Source: Clostridia bacterium
GTDB taxonomy: Bacteria; Bacillota; Clostridia; TANB77; CAG-508
Length of the DNA stretch: 64,000 nt
Assembly (NCBI GenBank): GCA_017470645.1
Contig: JAFUYJ010000031.1
Location: 1 to 64,000 of the forward strand
Direction of reading: 5' to 3'
The notes under the pieces were generated by a model. The model was not told where the DNA came from and did not search any database. It saw only the letters and a program-made list of their open reading frames with translations. Numbering within the stretch: the stretch's first letter is position 1; each line of letters begins with the position of its first letter. The position numbers and the translations under genes were made by a program. Below, piece after piece: positions 54,055-64,000 of this stretch.

Positions 54055-55245
54055 ATGAATGGCATTATCGAAAACGGCACAAAAAGTAATGCAAATAAAG
54101 CACAATATGAAGAAACAAAAATATATAGGGATTTCCATACTCAAATAAAAAAAGCGGAGCAAGAGCAAAAAGTAAAAATGAACACAAATCATAAGAAGAA
54201 AAAAAGCCCAATAAAAAAAGCCTTATTATTTTTCGGAAAAACATTAGTAGTAATTTCAACAACAGTTTTAGCTATATTTATAGCGTTGGTTCTAATGATA
54301 TTATTAATTTGCCATGGACCTTCAAATAAGGCTACAGAACTGTTTACAACTACTTTTCTAGAAACAGGGCAAATGAAATTTATTGTTTCAATTTTCTTAT
54401 CTGAGGATAGAATTAAGGAAATTGTTGCAAACAATTCAATGTCAGAAATGACTGCAGAAGTAAATACAGATTTAATAAAAATAGCGGATGATAATACAGA
54501 ATCAGAAGATATAGAATTGGTTCAAATATCAGGAAATACATTTCATGCAAAAATGCTTATTATTAAAGATCCATCAAGAGTAAAAGTAGCAACTACATAT
54601 CCATGGGGAGAATATGGACAAGAACTTGATAAATTGGTTATAAATTCAGGTGCTCAAGCTGGTGTTAATGGCGGATTATATGTTTCAGATAGCAATAAAG
54701 GTGGAAAACCATTAGGTTTAGTAGTATGCAATGGAGAAATTCAATACAACAACCCATCAGGATATGCAGGACTTCACTTAATAGGATTTGATGAGAGTAA
54801 TATATTAAGAATTATAAGTTTAGAAGGAATGAATGCATCACAAATTGAAAAACTTGTAAAAGATGAAAAGATTAGAGATGCTGTAGTTTTTCAGGAAGAA
54901 AGCAGTGACAAAAACAATCACTTTGTAAAATTAGTAGTAAATGGTGAACCAAGACAAATGAATGGAAGCGGAAGTGGTGCAAACCCAAGAACCGTAATAG
55001 GTCAAAGAGAAGATGGTGCGGTTCTATTATTAGTAACAGATGGAAGAGGAGCATCGGGACATTTAGGTGCAACAGCTTCAGATTTAATCGATGTTATGAT
55101 GGAATATGGAGCGATAAATGCAGCAAATTTAGACGGAGGAAGCTCATCAAGTATGTATTATAATAATCAATATGAAATGACAAGTGTTACATTGTACTAT
55201 TCAAATTCATCATGGAAACTACCAACGGCATTTGTAGTTAAATAA
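54055..55245 (+). CDS. Phosphodiester glycosidase (NAGPA-like) domain membrane protein
   Basis: The 396-residue protein has a basic cytosolic start, one membrane helix (about 60-90) and an extracellular NAGPA-type domain (about 160-396): V-N-G-G-L-Y, R-T-V-I-G, L-V-T-D-G-R and A-A-N-L-D-G-G-S-S-S. Proteins of this type cut N-acetylglucosamine 1-phosphodiesters or act in exopolysaccharide production. First of a run of envelope genes to 58240; GGGAGA precedes the ATG. Confidence 0.85.
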   Translation: MNGIIENGTKSNANKAQYEETKIYRDFHTQIKKAEQEQKVKMNTNHKKKKSPIKKALLFFGKTLVVISTTVLAIFIALVLMILLICHGPSNKATELFTTTFLETGQMKFIVSIFLSEDRIKEIVANNSMSEMTAEVNTDLIKIADDNTESEDIELVQISGNTFHAKMLIIKDPSRVKVATTYPWGEYGQELDKLVINSGAQAGVNGGLYVSDSNKGGKPLGLVVCNGEIQYNNPSGYAGLHLIGFDESNILRIISLEGMNASQIEKLVKDEKIRDAVVFQEESSDKNNHFVKLVVNGEPRQMNGSGSGANPRTVIGQREDGAVLLLVTDGRGASGHLGATASDLIDVMMEYGAINAANLDGGSSSSMYYNNQYEMTSVTLYYSNSSWKLPTAFVVK

Positions 55246-55303
55246 AAAACAATTAAGAAATGTACAACAAAAATAATGAAAACGAAACAAAAAGGGGAAT
55301 AAG

Positions 55304-56485
55304 ATGAAAAAAACTAATAAATCAAGGTCAAAATTTGGTAAATTTCTAAAACGATATGTATTAGTGCTTTGTTTGTTTATAATTATTTTTCTTGCATATG
55401 TAATGAATACTCTATATCAATATGAAGCATCATTTACGGATAATTACATGAATAAATATATAAAAGGATTAGTTTCATCAGCACAAAAAAATCATTTAGA
55501 AAAGTATTGTGACTTTAATAACATAACATTAAATGAGTTAGATGGAAATAAAGATAATTATAAAAAGGCAATAGCCAATACAATAAAAAGTTCGAATATT
55601 TCATACAAATTAAACAGCAAAAAGAAAGCACAGGAGCCAGTTTATGGAGTGTATGCTAATGACGAAAAAATAATGGATGTTACATTAAGTATTAAAAAAC
55701 ATAATCATAGACTAGGATTGTTCTCATATCCCGTTTGGCAGGTGAAGGATTGTAAAATAGGTGGAGAGAGAGGAATTTATTATTACGATATATTAGTGCC
55801 AGATAATTATTCTGTAAAGGTTAACGGAACAAGGTTGGATGAAAAATATATTTCAGATTCAATAACGGACGACAATTATAATGTTCTAGCTAAATATGTA
55901 GATTTACCAAAGTTAGTGAATTATAAATTAGATAATTTTGCTTCAATACCTAATATTGTTATTGAAAATGAAAATAACGAGCAAATTGATTATAAGATAA
56001 ACAATCACAAAGTTGAAATTATCAATATAAAACAAAACGTAAATACATATGAAGAAGCAAAACAGTATTTAGCAGAGGATATAGATGTGCTTGATATAGC
56101 TGAAAAATGGAGCCTTTTCTTAACGGATGATTTAAAAGGAAACAAACATGGTTTCAATGTTTTAAATCAATATTTAATAAATGAAACAAGTTTATATGAT
56201 ATGGCATATAAGTGGGCAACAAGTGTTGATATCACATTTACAAGCACTCATAAGCTTAAAGATCCAGCATTTACAAACACGAAAGTAAGTGATTTTGAAA
56301 TATACGGAAAAAATGCTTTTTCATGTACAGTATATCTAGAAAAAAATATGACAATAGCTAATGGAAATGATAAAGTTGATGTAATGCATGATAAATTATA
56401 TTTTGTATATTATGATGATACGGATGACGGAAAAGATAATCCACGTTGGAAATGGGTTGATATGAAATCTGTAACAGAAAAATAA
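55304..56485 (+). CDS. Membrane-anchored hypothetical protein
   Basis: The 393-residue protein has a basic N-terminus, a membrane helix (about 16-33) and a large extracellular part rich in Asn, Lys and Asp. The part around 145-200 (Y-D-I-L-V-P-D-N-Y-S-V-K-V-N-G) looks like the NTF2- or TcaA-type duplicated beta domains of wall-associated proteins. No catalytic motif was seen. It lies between the glycosidase-like and glycosyltransferase genes, so a part in surface polysaccharide handling is likely but unproven. Confidence 0.65.
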   Translation: MKKTNKSRSKFGKFLKRYVLVLCLFIIIFLAYVMNTLYQYEASFTDNYMNKYIKGLVSSAQKNHLEKYCDFNNITLNELDGNKDNYKKAIANTIKSSNISYKLNSKKKAQEPVYGVYANDEKIMDVTLSIKKHNHRLGLFSYPVWQVKDCKIGGERGIYYYDILVPDNYSVKVNGTRLDEKYISDSITDDNYNVLAKYVDLPKLVNYKLDNFASIPNIVIENENNEQIDYKINNHKVEIINIKQNVNTYEEAKQYLAEDIDVLDIAEKWSLFLTDDLKGNKHGFNVLNQYLINETSLYDMAYKWATSVDITFTSTHKLKDPAFTNTKVSDFEIYGKNAFSCTVYLEKNMTIANGNDKVDVMHDKLYFVYYDDTDDGKDNPRWKWVDMKSVTEK

Positions 56486-56497
56486 GGAGAGAAAAAT

Positions 56498-57553
56498 ATG
56501 ATAGATGATGTATGCTTAATAGTACCAGCTTATAATCCGGATGAGAAGCTATTTCTAGAGTTTTTGGATAAAGCCACACAAAAGTTTTCTAATATTATAG
56601 TAATTAATGATGGAAGCGATGAAGAACATATTAAAACTTTTCAGAAAATAAGTGAACAGCATAGTCAAATAAAATTTATGAAGCATAATGTAAATCTTGG
56701 AAAAGGAAGAGCATTAAAAACAGCATTTAATTTCTATTTAAATGAATATCCAGATTGCATAGGCATAGTGCAGGCTGATTGTGACGGACAACATGACATA
56801 AATGATGTGGTGCAATGTGCAGAAACTTTACGCGACAACAAAGAATGTCTAATACTAGGAGTAAGGGACTTTTCATCAGAAGATATACCACGAAAGAGCA
56901 AATATGGAAACAACATAACTAAATTAGTATTCAGATTATTCATAGGAATAAAAATTTCAGACACCCAAACGGGTCTACGTGCAGTAGGAAACGATCTATT
57001 AAGACAATTCATGTCTACAAAAGGTGAGAGATATGAATATGAAACTAATATATTAATAGAATGTAAAGAAAAGAACATAGAAATAAAAGAAGTACCAATA
57101 AAAACAATTTATATTGACAAGAATCAAACAAGTAAATTTAATCCAATAAAAGATTCTTTAATGATTTATAAATTGTTTGGAAAATATATATTTTCATCAT
57201 TAAGTGCGTTTGTTATAGATATTATATTGTTTAGTGTGTTTATAAAAATATTTACCAATATAAACTTCGACGATAAAACGAAAATTTTACTAGCAACAAT
57301 ATTAGCTAGAATTATATCATCACTATATAATTTTAAAATCAATGCAAAAATAGTATTTAAGAACATGACTAAAAGCTCATACATAAAATATGCGACACTA
57401 GTTTTAATTCAAATGTTTGTATCTGCATTCGGGGTAACATACATTAGTAGATTAATAGGCATAGATCTAACATGGATTAAGGTTGTAGTTGATATGGTGA
57501 TTTTTATGGTCAACTTTGTGGTTCAGAGAGAAGTCGTGTTTAAAAAGAAGTAA
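56498..57553 (+). CDS. Glycosyltransferase family 2 fused to GtrA-like membrane domain
   Basis: Residues 1-220 form a GT2 domain: V-P-A-Y-N-P, N-D-G-S-D-E, Q-A-D-C-D-G-Q-H-D as the metal site and T-Q-T-G-L-R. The C-terminal 125 residues have four membrane segments of the GtrA type (F-G-K-Y-I-F-S-S-L, then R-E-V-V-F at the end). GtrA proteins flip or assist lipid-linked sugars. It probably loads a sugar on undecaprenyl phosphate. Confidence 0.9.
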   Translation: MIDDVCLIVPAYNPDEKLFLEFLDKATQKFSNIIVINDGSDEEHIKTFQKISEQHSQIKFMKHNVNLGKGRALKTAFNFYLNEYPDCIGIVQADCDGQHDINDVVQCAETLRDNKECLILGVRDFSSEDIPRKSKYGNNITKLVFRLFIGIKISDTQTGLRAVGNDLLRQFMSTKGERYEYETNILIECKEKNIEIKEVPIKTIYIDKNQTSKFNPIKDSLMIYKLFGKYIFSSLSAFVIDIILFSVFIKIFTNINFDDKTKILLATILARIISSLYNFKINAKIVFKNMTKSSYIKYATLVLIQMFVSAFGVTYISRLIGIDLTWIKVVVDMVIFMVNFVVQREVVFKKK

Positions 57554-57566
57554 GAATTTGAAATTG

Positions 57567-57597
57567 GATGTTTTTGGGGACACTGGCAAAAAACATC
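57567..57597. repeat. Short copy of the dispersed GGGACA-TGGC repeat
   Basis: GATGTTTTT and AAAAACATC form a 9-bp stem around GGGGACACTGGC. Its sequence matches one arm of the palindrome at 23308, with which it shares ATGTTTT, GGGACA and TGGCAAAAAA. Confidence 0.7.
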
Positions 57598-57616
57598 ATA
57601 TTAATAGGAGGAAAAG

Positions 57617-58240
57617 ATGAAAAAATATTTTAAATTTATATTAGCAGCAGTTTTAGTAGTAGTTTTAGTTGTAGTTATGGTCTTAATAAAAAATGGAAAT
57701 ATTGTAAATTTTGATAATAGGGCATATAATGTTGTTACATCAAATACAAACACATTCTTAGACAATATGTATAAAGTATTTACATTTTTAGGTAGTACAC
57801 TATTCATTGTTGGGGCATGCATTTTCATATTGGTTTTTATGAAAAATAAAAAAATGGCAGGCGTAATTGTTGGAAGCGTCGCAATATCAACAGTTGCAAA
57901 CAACGTTATAAAACTAATTTTTAGGAGAGAAAGACCTGTAGTTAGAAGATTAGTTGAAGAGCATAGCTTCAGTTTCCCAAGTGGACACACAATGGCAGCA
58001 GTTACTTTATATGGAATTTTGATTTTCTTTGTCATGAAATCAAGATTAAACAAAAAAGCAAGAATAACTATTTCAGTAGTACTCGGATTATTTCCTATTT
58101 GTGTAGCAGTAAGTAGAATCTACTTAGGAGCACACTTTGCAAGTGATGTTACGGGTGCCGCTATTACTTCCACAGCTTTGTTACTAGTTGAAACTTACTT
58201 TATTGAAAAGTATTATGATAAAATAGAAAAAAGTAAATAG
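57617..58240 (+). CDS. PAP2-family phosphatase
   Basis: The 207-residue membrane protein has about five helices and the three PAP2 motifs: K-L-I-F-R-R-E-R-P, P-S-G-H-T and S-R-I-Y-L-G-A-H-F-A-S-D. It removes phosphate from a lipid phosphate such as undecaprenyl pyrophosphate. It closes the envelope gene set and is followed by a terminator. Confidence 0.92.
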   Translation: MKKYFKFILAAVLVVVLVVVMVLIKNGNIVNFDNRAYNVVTSNTNTFLDNMYKVFTFLGSTLFIVGACIFILVFMKNKKMAGVIVGSVAISTVANNVIKLIFRRERPVVRRLVEEHSFSFPSGHTMAAVTLYGILIFFVMKSRLNKKARITISVVLGLFPICVAVSRIYLGAHFASDVTGAAITSTALLLVETYFIEKYYDKIEKSK

Positions 58241-58254
58241 TATTTTAAATCAAT

Positions 58255-58286
58255 GACCTACTCAAATAGAGTGGGTTTTATTTTTG
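58255..58286 (+). terminator. Terminator after the PAP2 gene
   Basis: ACCTACTC (58256-58263) pairs with GAGTGGGT (58269-58276; one G-T pair), then a T-rich run. Confidence 0.75.
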
Positions 58287-58410
58287 AAAAAAGTATACTA
58301 AAATCACAAAAATTTCACAATTTTATGTATAACAAATCATTGAAAATCTGCTATGTTTCATATAAAATATATTGCAGAGTTTAAAAAGCAAAAAGGAAGT
58401 CGGATAGAAA

Positions 58411-61400
58411 ATGAGCAATGTTATAGAGAAACTAATAGAAGAAGTTTTTGCAGATTTTCAGAATGGTGGAAATCTTAGAAAAGCGGTTATCAAAAAAGTA
58501 AATTTATACAAAAAAACTAACAGATTTGAGATTTTGATTCAATCAGATAAAGTGGTAGATATTAAAGACGTTCACAATTTCGAAGCGTTTTTGATTGATA
58601 GGTTTAAATTCGAGGTTGTAATTGTAAAAATAGAATATACGGAAGAATTTCAAGTGGATATTGTTTCAAAATGGCAAGACATTATAAATTATATGTCATA
58701 CAAATATCCATCTGTTAAAGCAATTTTAAGAAATTCTGAAGTGGAGTTAGAAGAGAACAATACTATAAATGTAAATTTGCAATTAAAAGGCTCAGAAATA
58801 CTATATGCAAGAGGAATAGACAAGACTTTCTCTGAGGTTATTTTTAACATATATGGTAAACGATATAAAATAAAATATTTTGATAATGAATCTAAAGAAA
58901 GAGTTGAAGAATATAAAGAAAATGCTAGAAGACTTGAAGAAGAGGCCATAAGAAAGGCTAATGCTGAGGCTGTGGAGCAACGTAAAGAAGCTATGGCTGA
59001 GGAAAGAAAAAGGGTCGAGGCACGTGAGCAAGAATTGCTAGCTAGAAGAAATAGCAATCATGGAGAAAATGGAAGTAATGGAGTAAATTCATCTAATGCC
59101 CAAGCAAACAATATAACAATTCACAGTACAGGAAATATGCCTCCTCCACCAATTCCTGAACCACCGCCAGAAGATGATGGACCATCACCGCTAATATACG
59201 GAAGAAATGCAAACATAAAAGATCCACTATTAAAAATAGTAGATTTATCAGTAGATACAGGAAAAGTGTGTATTGATGGCGAAATAGTAAACATGGGGGA
59301 AACAAGAGAATTAAAGACAGGAAAAGTTTTAATTCCTTTTGATGTATATGATGGAAGTAGCACAATAACATGTAAAATATTTGCAAAACCGGAAGATAGC
59401 AAGCAAGTAATAAAGAGATTAAAAGATGCTCCAGGTGTAAGAGTATCGGCAAATGTTCAATTTGATCCATTTGCAAAGGAATTAGGAGCAATAGCAAATG
59501 TTGTAGTTGAAACAGCAGGAATGAAGAAGGCATCAAGGAAAGACGAAAGTCCAGTAAAAAGAGTAGAGCTACACATGCATACTCAGATGAGCCAAATGGA
59601 TGCAATGACATCAGCAAAGGATTTAATAAAAAGAGCAATGAAATGGGGAATGAAATCAATTGCAATAACAGACCATGGTGTAGTTCAAGCATTCCCAGAA
59701 GCACATAAATTATTAGGTTTTAACAATCAAGATATGAAAGTTATTTATGGAGTTGAAGCATATTTATGCCCAGACAAGACTCCAATAGTAGCTCGTTCAA
59801 AAGGACAAGATATAGATACAACATACTGTGTGTTAGACTTAGAAACAACAGGATTATCATTTAGAACAGACAAAATAACTGAAATAGGAATTATGAAAGT
59901 TAAAAATGGAGAAGTAGTAGATTCATTTAGCTGCTTTGTAAATCCAGAAAAGCCTATTCCACAGGAAGTTGTAGAGGTTACTCATATTACGGATGAAATG
60001 GTAAAAGATGCTGAAACAATTGATCAAGTATTTCCTAAAATGCTTGATTTTATAGGAGATTCAGTCTTGGTAGCTCATAATGCTGATTTTGATATTCCAT
60101 TTCTTAAATATCATGGAAATTTATTAGGATATCAGTTAAATAACACCTATATGGATACATTAAGAATGGCAAAAGTATTATTTCCAGAGTTTACCAAATA
60201 TAAATTGGGATTCATTGCTGATAAATTGGGAATCAAAGTTGAAGTAGCACATAGAGCATTAGATGATGTTGATACAACGGTTAAAGTTTTAAATGTAATG
60301 ATGAGAATGTTAAAAGAAAAAGGTGCAAAAACTATAGATGATATAGATGTTGTAACAGACAAAGATGAATCAAAAGAAATGTACAAAAAACTTCCAGTTT
60401 ACCACGCAATTATTTTAGCAACAAATTATGTAGGATTAAAGAATTTATATAAGCTCGTATCAATTTCTCACTTAGACTATTTTTACAGAAAACCACGTAT
60501 ATTAAAATCAATATATAAAAAATACTCTGAAGGGCTAATTATGGGAAGTGCTTGTGAAGCAGGAGAACTTTATAGAGCAATAGTTGCAGGTAAAACTGAC
60601 GAAGAAATTGAGAGAATAGCATCAGATTATGATTATTTAGAAATTCAACCAAACGGAAACAACATGTTCATGGTTAGAAATGGTACAGTTCCTGATGTTA
60701 AAGCTTTAGAAGATATAAATAAGAAGATTGTAGAACTAGGAGAAAAACTAGGGAAATTAGTCGTTGCCACATGCGATGTTCACTTTATGGATCCTCAAGA
60801 TGAAGTGTATAGGCGTATTTTAATGGCTGGACAAGGTTTTGAAGATGCAGATCAGCAAGCTCCATTGTATTTGAGAACTACAGAAGAAATGTTAAAAGAG
60901 TTCCAATATTTAGGAGAGAAAAAGGCATATGAAGTAGTTGTAGAAAACACCAACAAAATAGCTGATATGTGTGAAAGAATAAGTCCGATTTCACCAGAAA
61001 AGTGTCCGCCATATATCGATAATTGTGAACAAACTATTAAAGATATAGCATACAGTAAGGCACACGAGTTGTACGGAGATCCCTTACCTGAAATTGTTCA
61101 AGAAAGACTAGATAAAGAGCTAGATTCAATCATCAAAAACGGATTCTCCGTAATGTATATCATTGCGCAGAAGCTAGTGTGGAAATCTAATGAGGACGGC
61201 TATTTAGTTGGTTCCAGAGGATCTGTTGGATCATCATTTGTAGCCAACATGACAGGTATTACAGAGGTTAATTCGCTACCGCCACATTACAGATGTCCAA
61301 ATTGTAAACATTCAGATTTCACAGATTATGGATATAAAAACGGATTTGATTTACCAGATAAAAACTGTCCAGAATGTGGAGCAAAATATGATAAAGATGG

Positions 61401-62899
61401 AATGGATATACCATTTGAAACATTCCTTGGTTTCAATGGAGATAAAGAGCCAGATATCGACTTAAACTTCTCAGGCGAATACCAAGCAAAAGCGCATAAA
61501 TATACAGAAGTAATTTTCGGAAAAGGAACCACATTTAAAGCAGGAACAGTAGGTACCGTTGCTGATAAAACAGCATATGGATATGTTCAAAAATACTTTG
61601 AGGAAAGAGGAGTACCAGTAAGTAGAGCTGAAATTTCAAGATTATCACAGGGCTGCACGGGAATAAAAAGAACAACAGGACAACACCCGGGCCGGAATTA
61701 TAGTTGTTCCAAAAGGAAGAGAAATATTTGAATTTACACCAATTCAGCATCCTGCGGATGACCCAAATTCAGATATTATTACAACACATTTTGATTACCA
61801 CTCAATAGACCAGAACCTATTGAAACTGGATATTCTTGGACACGATGATCCGACAATTATAAGAATGCTTCAGGACATTACAGGTGTCGATCCACAAAAG
61901 ATTCCACTTGATGACCAAGAAACAATGTCAATTTTTTCGTCAACTAAAGCACTAGGTTTAACACCAGAACAAATTAAATCACCGGTAGGAAGTTTTGGTG
62001 TTCCAGAATTTGGAACAAAATTCGTAAGAGGAATGCTGGTTGATACAAAACCAACTACATTCGATGAATTAATACGTATTTCAGGTTTATCGCATGGTAC
62101 AGATGTGTGGTTGAACAACGCTCAAAGCTTAATACAAGAAGGAACAGTTACCTTAAATGAAGCAATTTGTTGTAGAGATGATATTATGATTTACCTAATC
62201 AAAAAAGGATTGCCGCCAAACCCTGCATTCAAAATAATGGAAACAGTTCGTAAAGGAAAAGCACTTAAAGATCCAGCTAAATGGGCAGAATATAAAGAAT
62301 TAATGAAAGAACATGATGTGCCAGATTGGTATATAAAATCTTGTGAAAAAATTAAGTACATGTTCCCAAAAGCCCATGCTGCAGCTTATGTAACAATGGC
62401 TTTCAGAATTGCATGGTTCAAAGTTCATATTCCAAAAGCATACTATTCAGCATATTTTTCAATTAGAGCTAAGCAGTTTGATAGCGAGATTATGTGCCAC
62501 GGAAAAGAACGTGTAAAGAATAAAATGAAAGAAATAGAACTTGCTGGAAACGGAGCTTCTAATAAAGATCAAGAAATGTATCCTGTTTTAGAATTGGTTC
62601 TAGAAATGTATGAGAGAGGAATAGATTTTCTACCAATAGATTTGTATAAATCACACAATTCTAAGTTTTTAATGGAAGAAGATGGAATTCGTCCACCATT
62701 AGATAGTATTCCAGGTCTGGGACCTATTGATGCTGAAAACATATACAATGCAAGACAAGATGGAAAGTTTTCGTCAATCGAAGATTTGAAAATTCGTTCT
62801 AAAATTGGTAAGGTTGCTATTGAAACATTGAAAGGTGTTGGATTGCTAGATGGAATGACTGAGAGTAATCAGATGAGTTTGTTTACAACTTGGGGGTAG
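58411..62899 (+). CDS. polC: DNA polymerase III PolC, split by one +1 frameshift near 61692
   Basis: Replicative polymerase of low-GC Gram-positives. The first frame runs 58411-61731 and the second resumes in-frame from about 61694 to 62899; removing one C in 61692-61693 gives one protein of about 1495 residues. Domains: N-terminal part with a long charged helix (about 165-215) and a Pro-rich linker, OB domain (about 265-370), PHP (H-M-H-T-Q-M, then the D-H-G motif), the DEDD exonuclease inserted in it (L-D-L-E-T-T-G, Y-x-D-T, H-R-A-L-D-D-V), and the polymerase with G-S-R-G-S-V-G-S-S and D-I-D-L-N-F-S. The zinc finger is C-P-N-C and C-P-E-C. The ending Q-M-S-L-F fits PolC. The gene is essential, so an assembly error is likely. 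Confidence 0.93.
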
Positions 62900-62945
62900 G
62901 CCGCAAGAATTTCAAGATTTTTGCTACTCTATAGTTTATAATAAA

Positions 62946-62971
62946 AAGAAAAAAGCCCCAAATACGGGGCT
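62946..62971 (-). terminator. Terminator of the 155-aa protein gene
   Basis: On the minus strand AGCCCC pairs with GGGGCT around GTATTT and is followed by six T. Confidence 0.8.
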
Positions 62972-62981
62972 AAACATCACA

Positions 62982-63449
62982 TTACTTAAGGTTAAGGATG
63001 AGCTGGCTTTTGCCAATGATTTTCTTCTTAATTGCTAACCCGGAAATGGATTCACCCTTCTCAATTCTAGTAATCAGGGTGTTATAGGCGTTTTCCAGAC
63101 CAGCATAAAAGTTGCCAGGCGTGACAGAAAATGCACTTTTGGAAAAGTAGTCGTTAAATGCATCTTCGATTAAATCTAGAGGCGATATAGTGAAACCAAG
63201 TTCACCAATTTTAACTCGCATCTTTATACGCGCTACATGTTCCGAGCCTTTTGAGTAGATAGGCTGTATCCGGATTGGCTTGCCACTTATCTCTGCAAGC
63301 CAGCAGGGATTGCAGTTGTCAAGAAATCTTGCTATCTGAGACAGAAATTCTCTAACGAAAAGTTCGTTAAGGCTGTTTTTGGTAGCTACCGCTCTTTCAA
63401 CCGCCATATCGATGTTTGTTGGCGGTTTGTTTCTTTTGTCCTTATTCAT
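62982..63449 (-). CDS. Hypothetical protein, 155 aa, atypical codon use
   Basis: Preceded by AAGGAGG and a consensus-like promoter. The protein is basic, soluble and mixed alpha/beta, opening M-N-K-D-K-R-N-K-P-P. I do not recognise it. G/C-rich codons and the promoter spacer type place it with the genes at 2227, 4904, 7933 and 12202. It is antisense-isolated between polC and a DUF1294 gene. Confidence 0.7.
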   Translation of the reverse strand: MNKDKRNKPPTNIDMAVERAVATKNSLNELFVREFLSQIARFLDNCNPCWLAEISGKPIRIQPIYSKGSEHVARIKMRVKIGELGFTISPLDLIEDAFNDYFSKSAFSVTPGNFYAGLENAYNTLITRIEKGESISGLAIKKKIIGKSQLILNLK

Positions 63450-63540
63450 GTGAATGATCCTCCTTAATATTTATTTATGTAATCACCATTAAAGTGTAAT
63501 TTAGGGGAATCTATGTAAAATAGGATAAACCTATGTAGCT

Positions 63541-63569
63541 ATTATAGCATAATTAACATAAAATGTCAA
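63541..63569 (-). promoter_or_regulatory. Promoter of the 155-aa protein gene
   Basis: On the minus strand: TTGACA, 17-base spacer with TTTTATGTTAATTATGC, TATAAT. Confidence 0.75.
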
Positions 63570-63636
63570 AATGATTTACAAAACAATTAAAAGGGAGTAT
63601 AATGTATGTACATTAAATAGAAAGGAACGAAAATAT

Positions 63637-63927
63637 ATGTCAATTATAGAAAATATTGGAGTAGCGAGAGTGTTACTATATCTTTTAGCAATTAATATAA
63701 TAGCATTTCTAGCAATGGGAATAGATAAATGGAAAGCCAAAAGAGGAGCGTGGAGAATTCCGGAACAGACATTAATTTCACTTGTGTTGTTAGGTGGTGG
63801 AATTGGTGGTATAGCAGGTATGTATATTTTTAGACATAAAACCAAGAAGCCAAGATTTTTTGTTGGATTTCCAATGATTCTTATAGCTGAAATAGCAATT
63901 GCAATGTATATATTAATTAGATACTAG
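63637..63927 (+). CDS. DUF1294 family membrane protein
   Basis: Start at ATG 63637 (M-S-I-I-E-N) behind AAAGGA; the longer frame from 63571 has no ribosome site. About 96 residues with membrane helices at about 10-30, 47-65 and 75-95. F-L-A-M-G-I-D-K-W-K-A-K-R-G-A-W-R-I-P-E and L-L-G-G-G-I-G-G-I-A-G-M are typical of DUF1294. Function unknown. Confidence 0.88.
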   Translation: MSIIENIGVARVLLYLLAINIIAFLAMGIDKWKAKRGAWRIPEQTLISLVLLGGGIGGIAGMYIFRHKTKKPRFFVGFPMILIAEIAIAMYILIRY

Positions 63928-63960
63928 GAGATAGAATTTTTGGAACTAAATAAAAATATA

Positions 63961-63989
63961 TTGACAAATTCAAGAATAATTGTTAAAAT
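63961..63989 (+). promoter_or_regulatory. Promoter of a gene beyond the window
   Basis: TTGACA (63961-63966), 17-base spacer, TAAAAT (63984-63989). Confidence 0.7.
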
Positions 63990-64000
63990 GATAGACATAA

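Noticed and set aside
58801-59704. Overlapping long frames opposite the start of polC
   Set aside because: No ribosome sites, composition of reverse-complement Pro/Glu repeats; shadows of polC.

Overview
The window is chromosomal DNA from a low-GC Gram-positive, spore-forming anaerobe of class Clostridia, probably an uncultured gut lineage. The evidence is strongly A/T-rich coding, AGGAGG ribosome sites at most genes, a cotJABC spore-coat operon, the remains of a spore photoproduct lyase, a PolC-type replicative polymerase, a Mn-dependent pyrophosphatase, diaminopimelate genes and many radical-SAM enzymes. No species can be named from sequence alone.

Layout. 1-2070: end of an alpha-glucan phosphorylase gene and pyk. 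2100-6950: a LysM/VanW lipoprotein, cotJABC on the minus strand, and a LysM lipoprotein with a class-A beta-lactamase-like domain whose nucleophile position is Cys. 7100-12100: a small alarmone synthetase, a frameshifted splB, a truncated SUMF-like remnant and an acyl-CoA ligase. 12100-21250: an unusual cluster with a protein made of two diverged copies of one domain, a Ycf46-type AAA+ ATPase, a DUF1257-DUF2997 (Ycf35-like) protein, a methylthiotransferase-like radical-SAM protein and five cytosolic leucine-rich-repeat paralogues that share one C-terminal tag. 21250-26300: ppaC, a YlmH-like protein, cysS, an HNH nuclease and a probable type I toxin-antitoxin pair. 26300-32720: a HEXXH protein, an XRE-methyltransferase, a TnpV/large serine recombinase remnant of a mobilizable element, and tRNA-Leu(UAG). 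32800-36000: a kinase-like protein and rlmD. 36200-41560: a six-gene His-Xaa-Ser (Hxs) peptide-modification operon with an A24 peptidase and a MORN protein. 41600-45500: a DUF4143 ATPase behind 23-bp repeats, a radical-SAM protein, a flavodoxin-like protein and a small protein. 45600-48460: dapA-dapB-ddh. 48500-58250: an LRR membrane protein, a P-loop kinase behind a structured leader, an acetyltransferase, yhbY, aspS and an envelope/polysaccharide gene set. 58400-62900: polC, broken by one extra base. 62980-63930: an orphan minus-strand gene and a DUF1294 membrane protein.

Several genes (2227-3336, 4904-6844, 7933-8127, 12202-15534, 62982-63449) are visibly richer in G/C than their neighbours. 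All five transcription units start from promoters with nearly the same spacer, which suggests a common origin or common control. The two regions most likely to hold poorly described biology are 12202-21213 (ATPase, methylthiotransferase-like enzyme and tagged LRR proteins) and 36280-41560 (the Hxs operon). The dap genes supply cell-wall and spore precursor; pyk, ppaC, cysS, aspS, rlmD, yhbY and polC are housekeeping.
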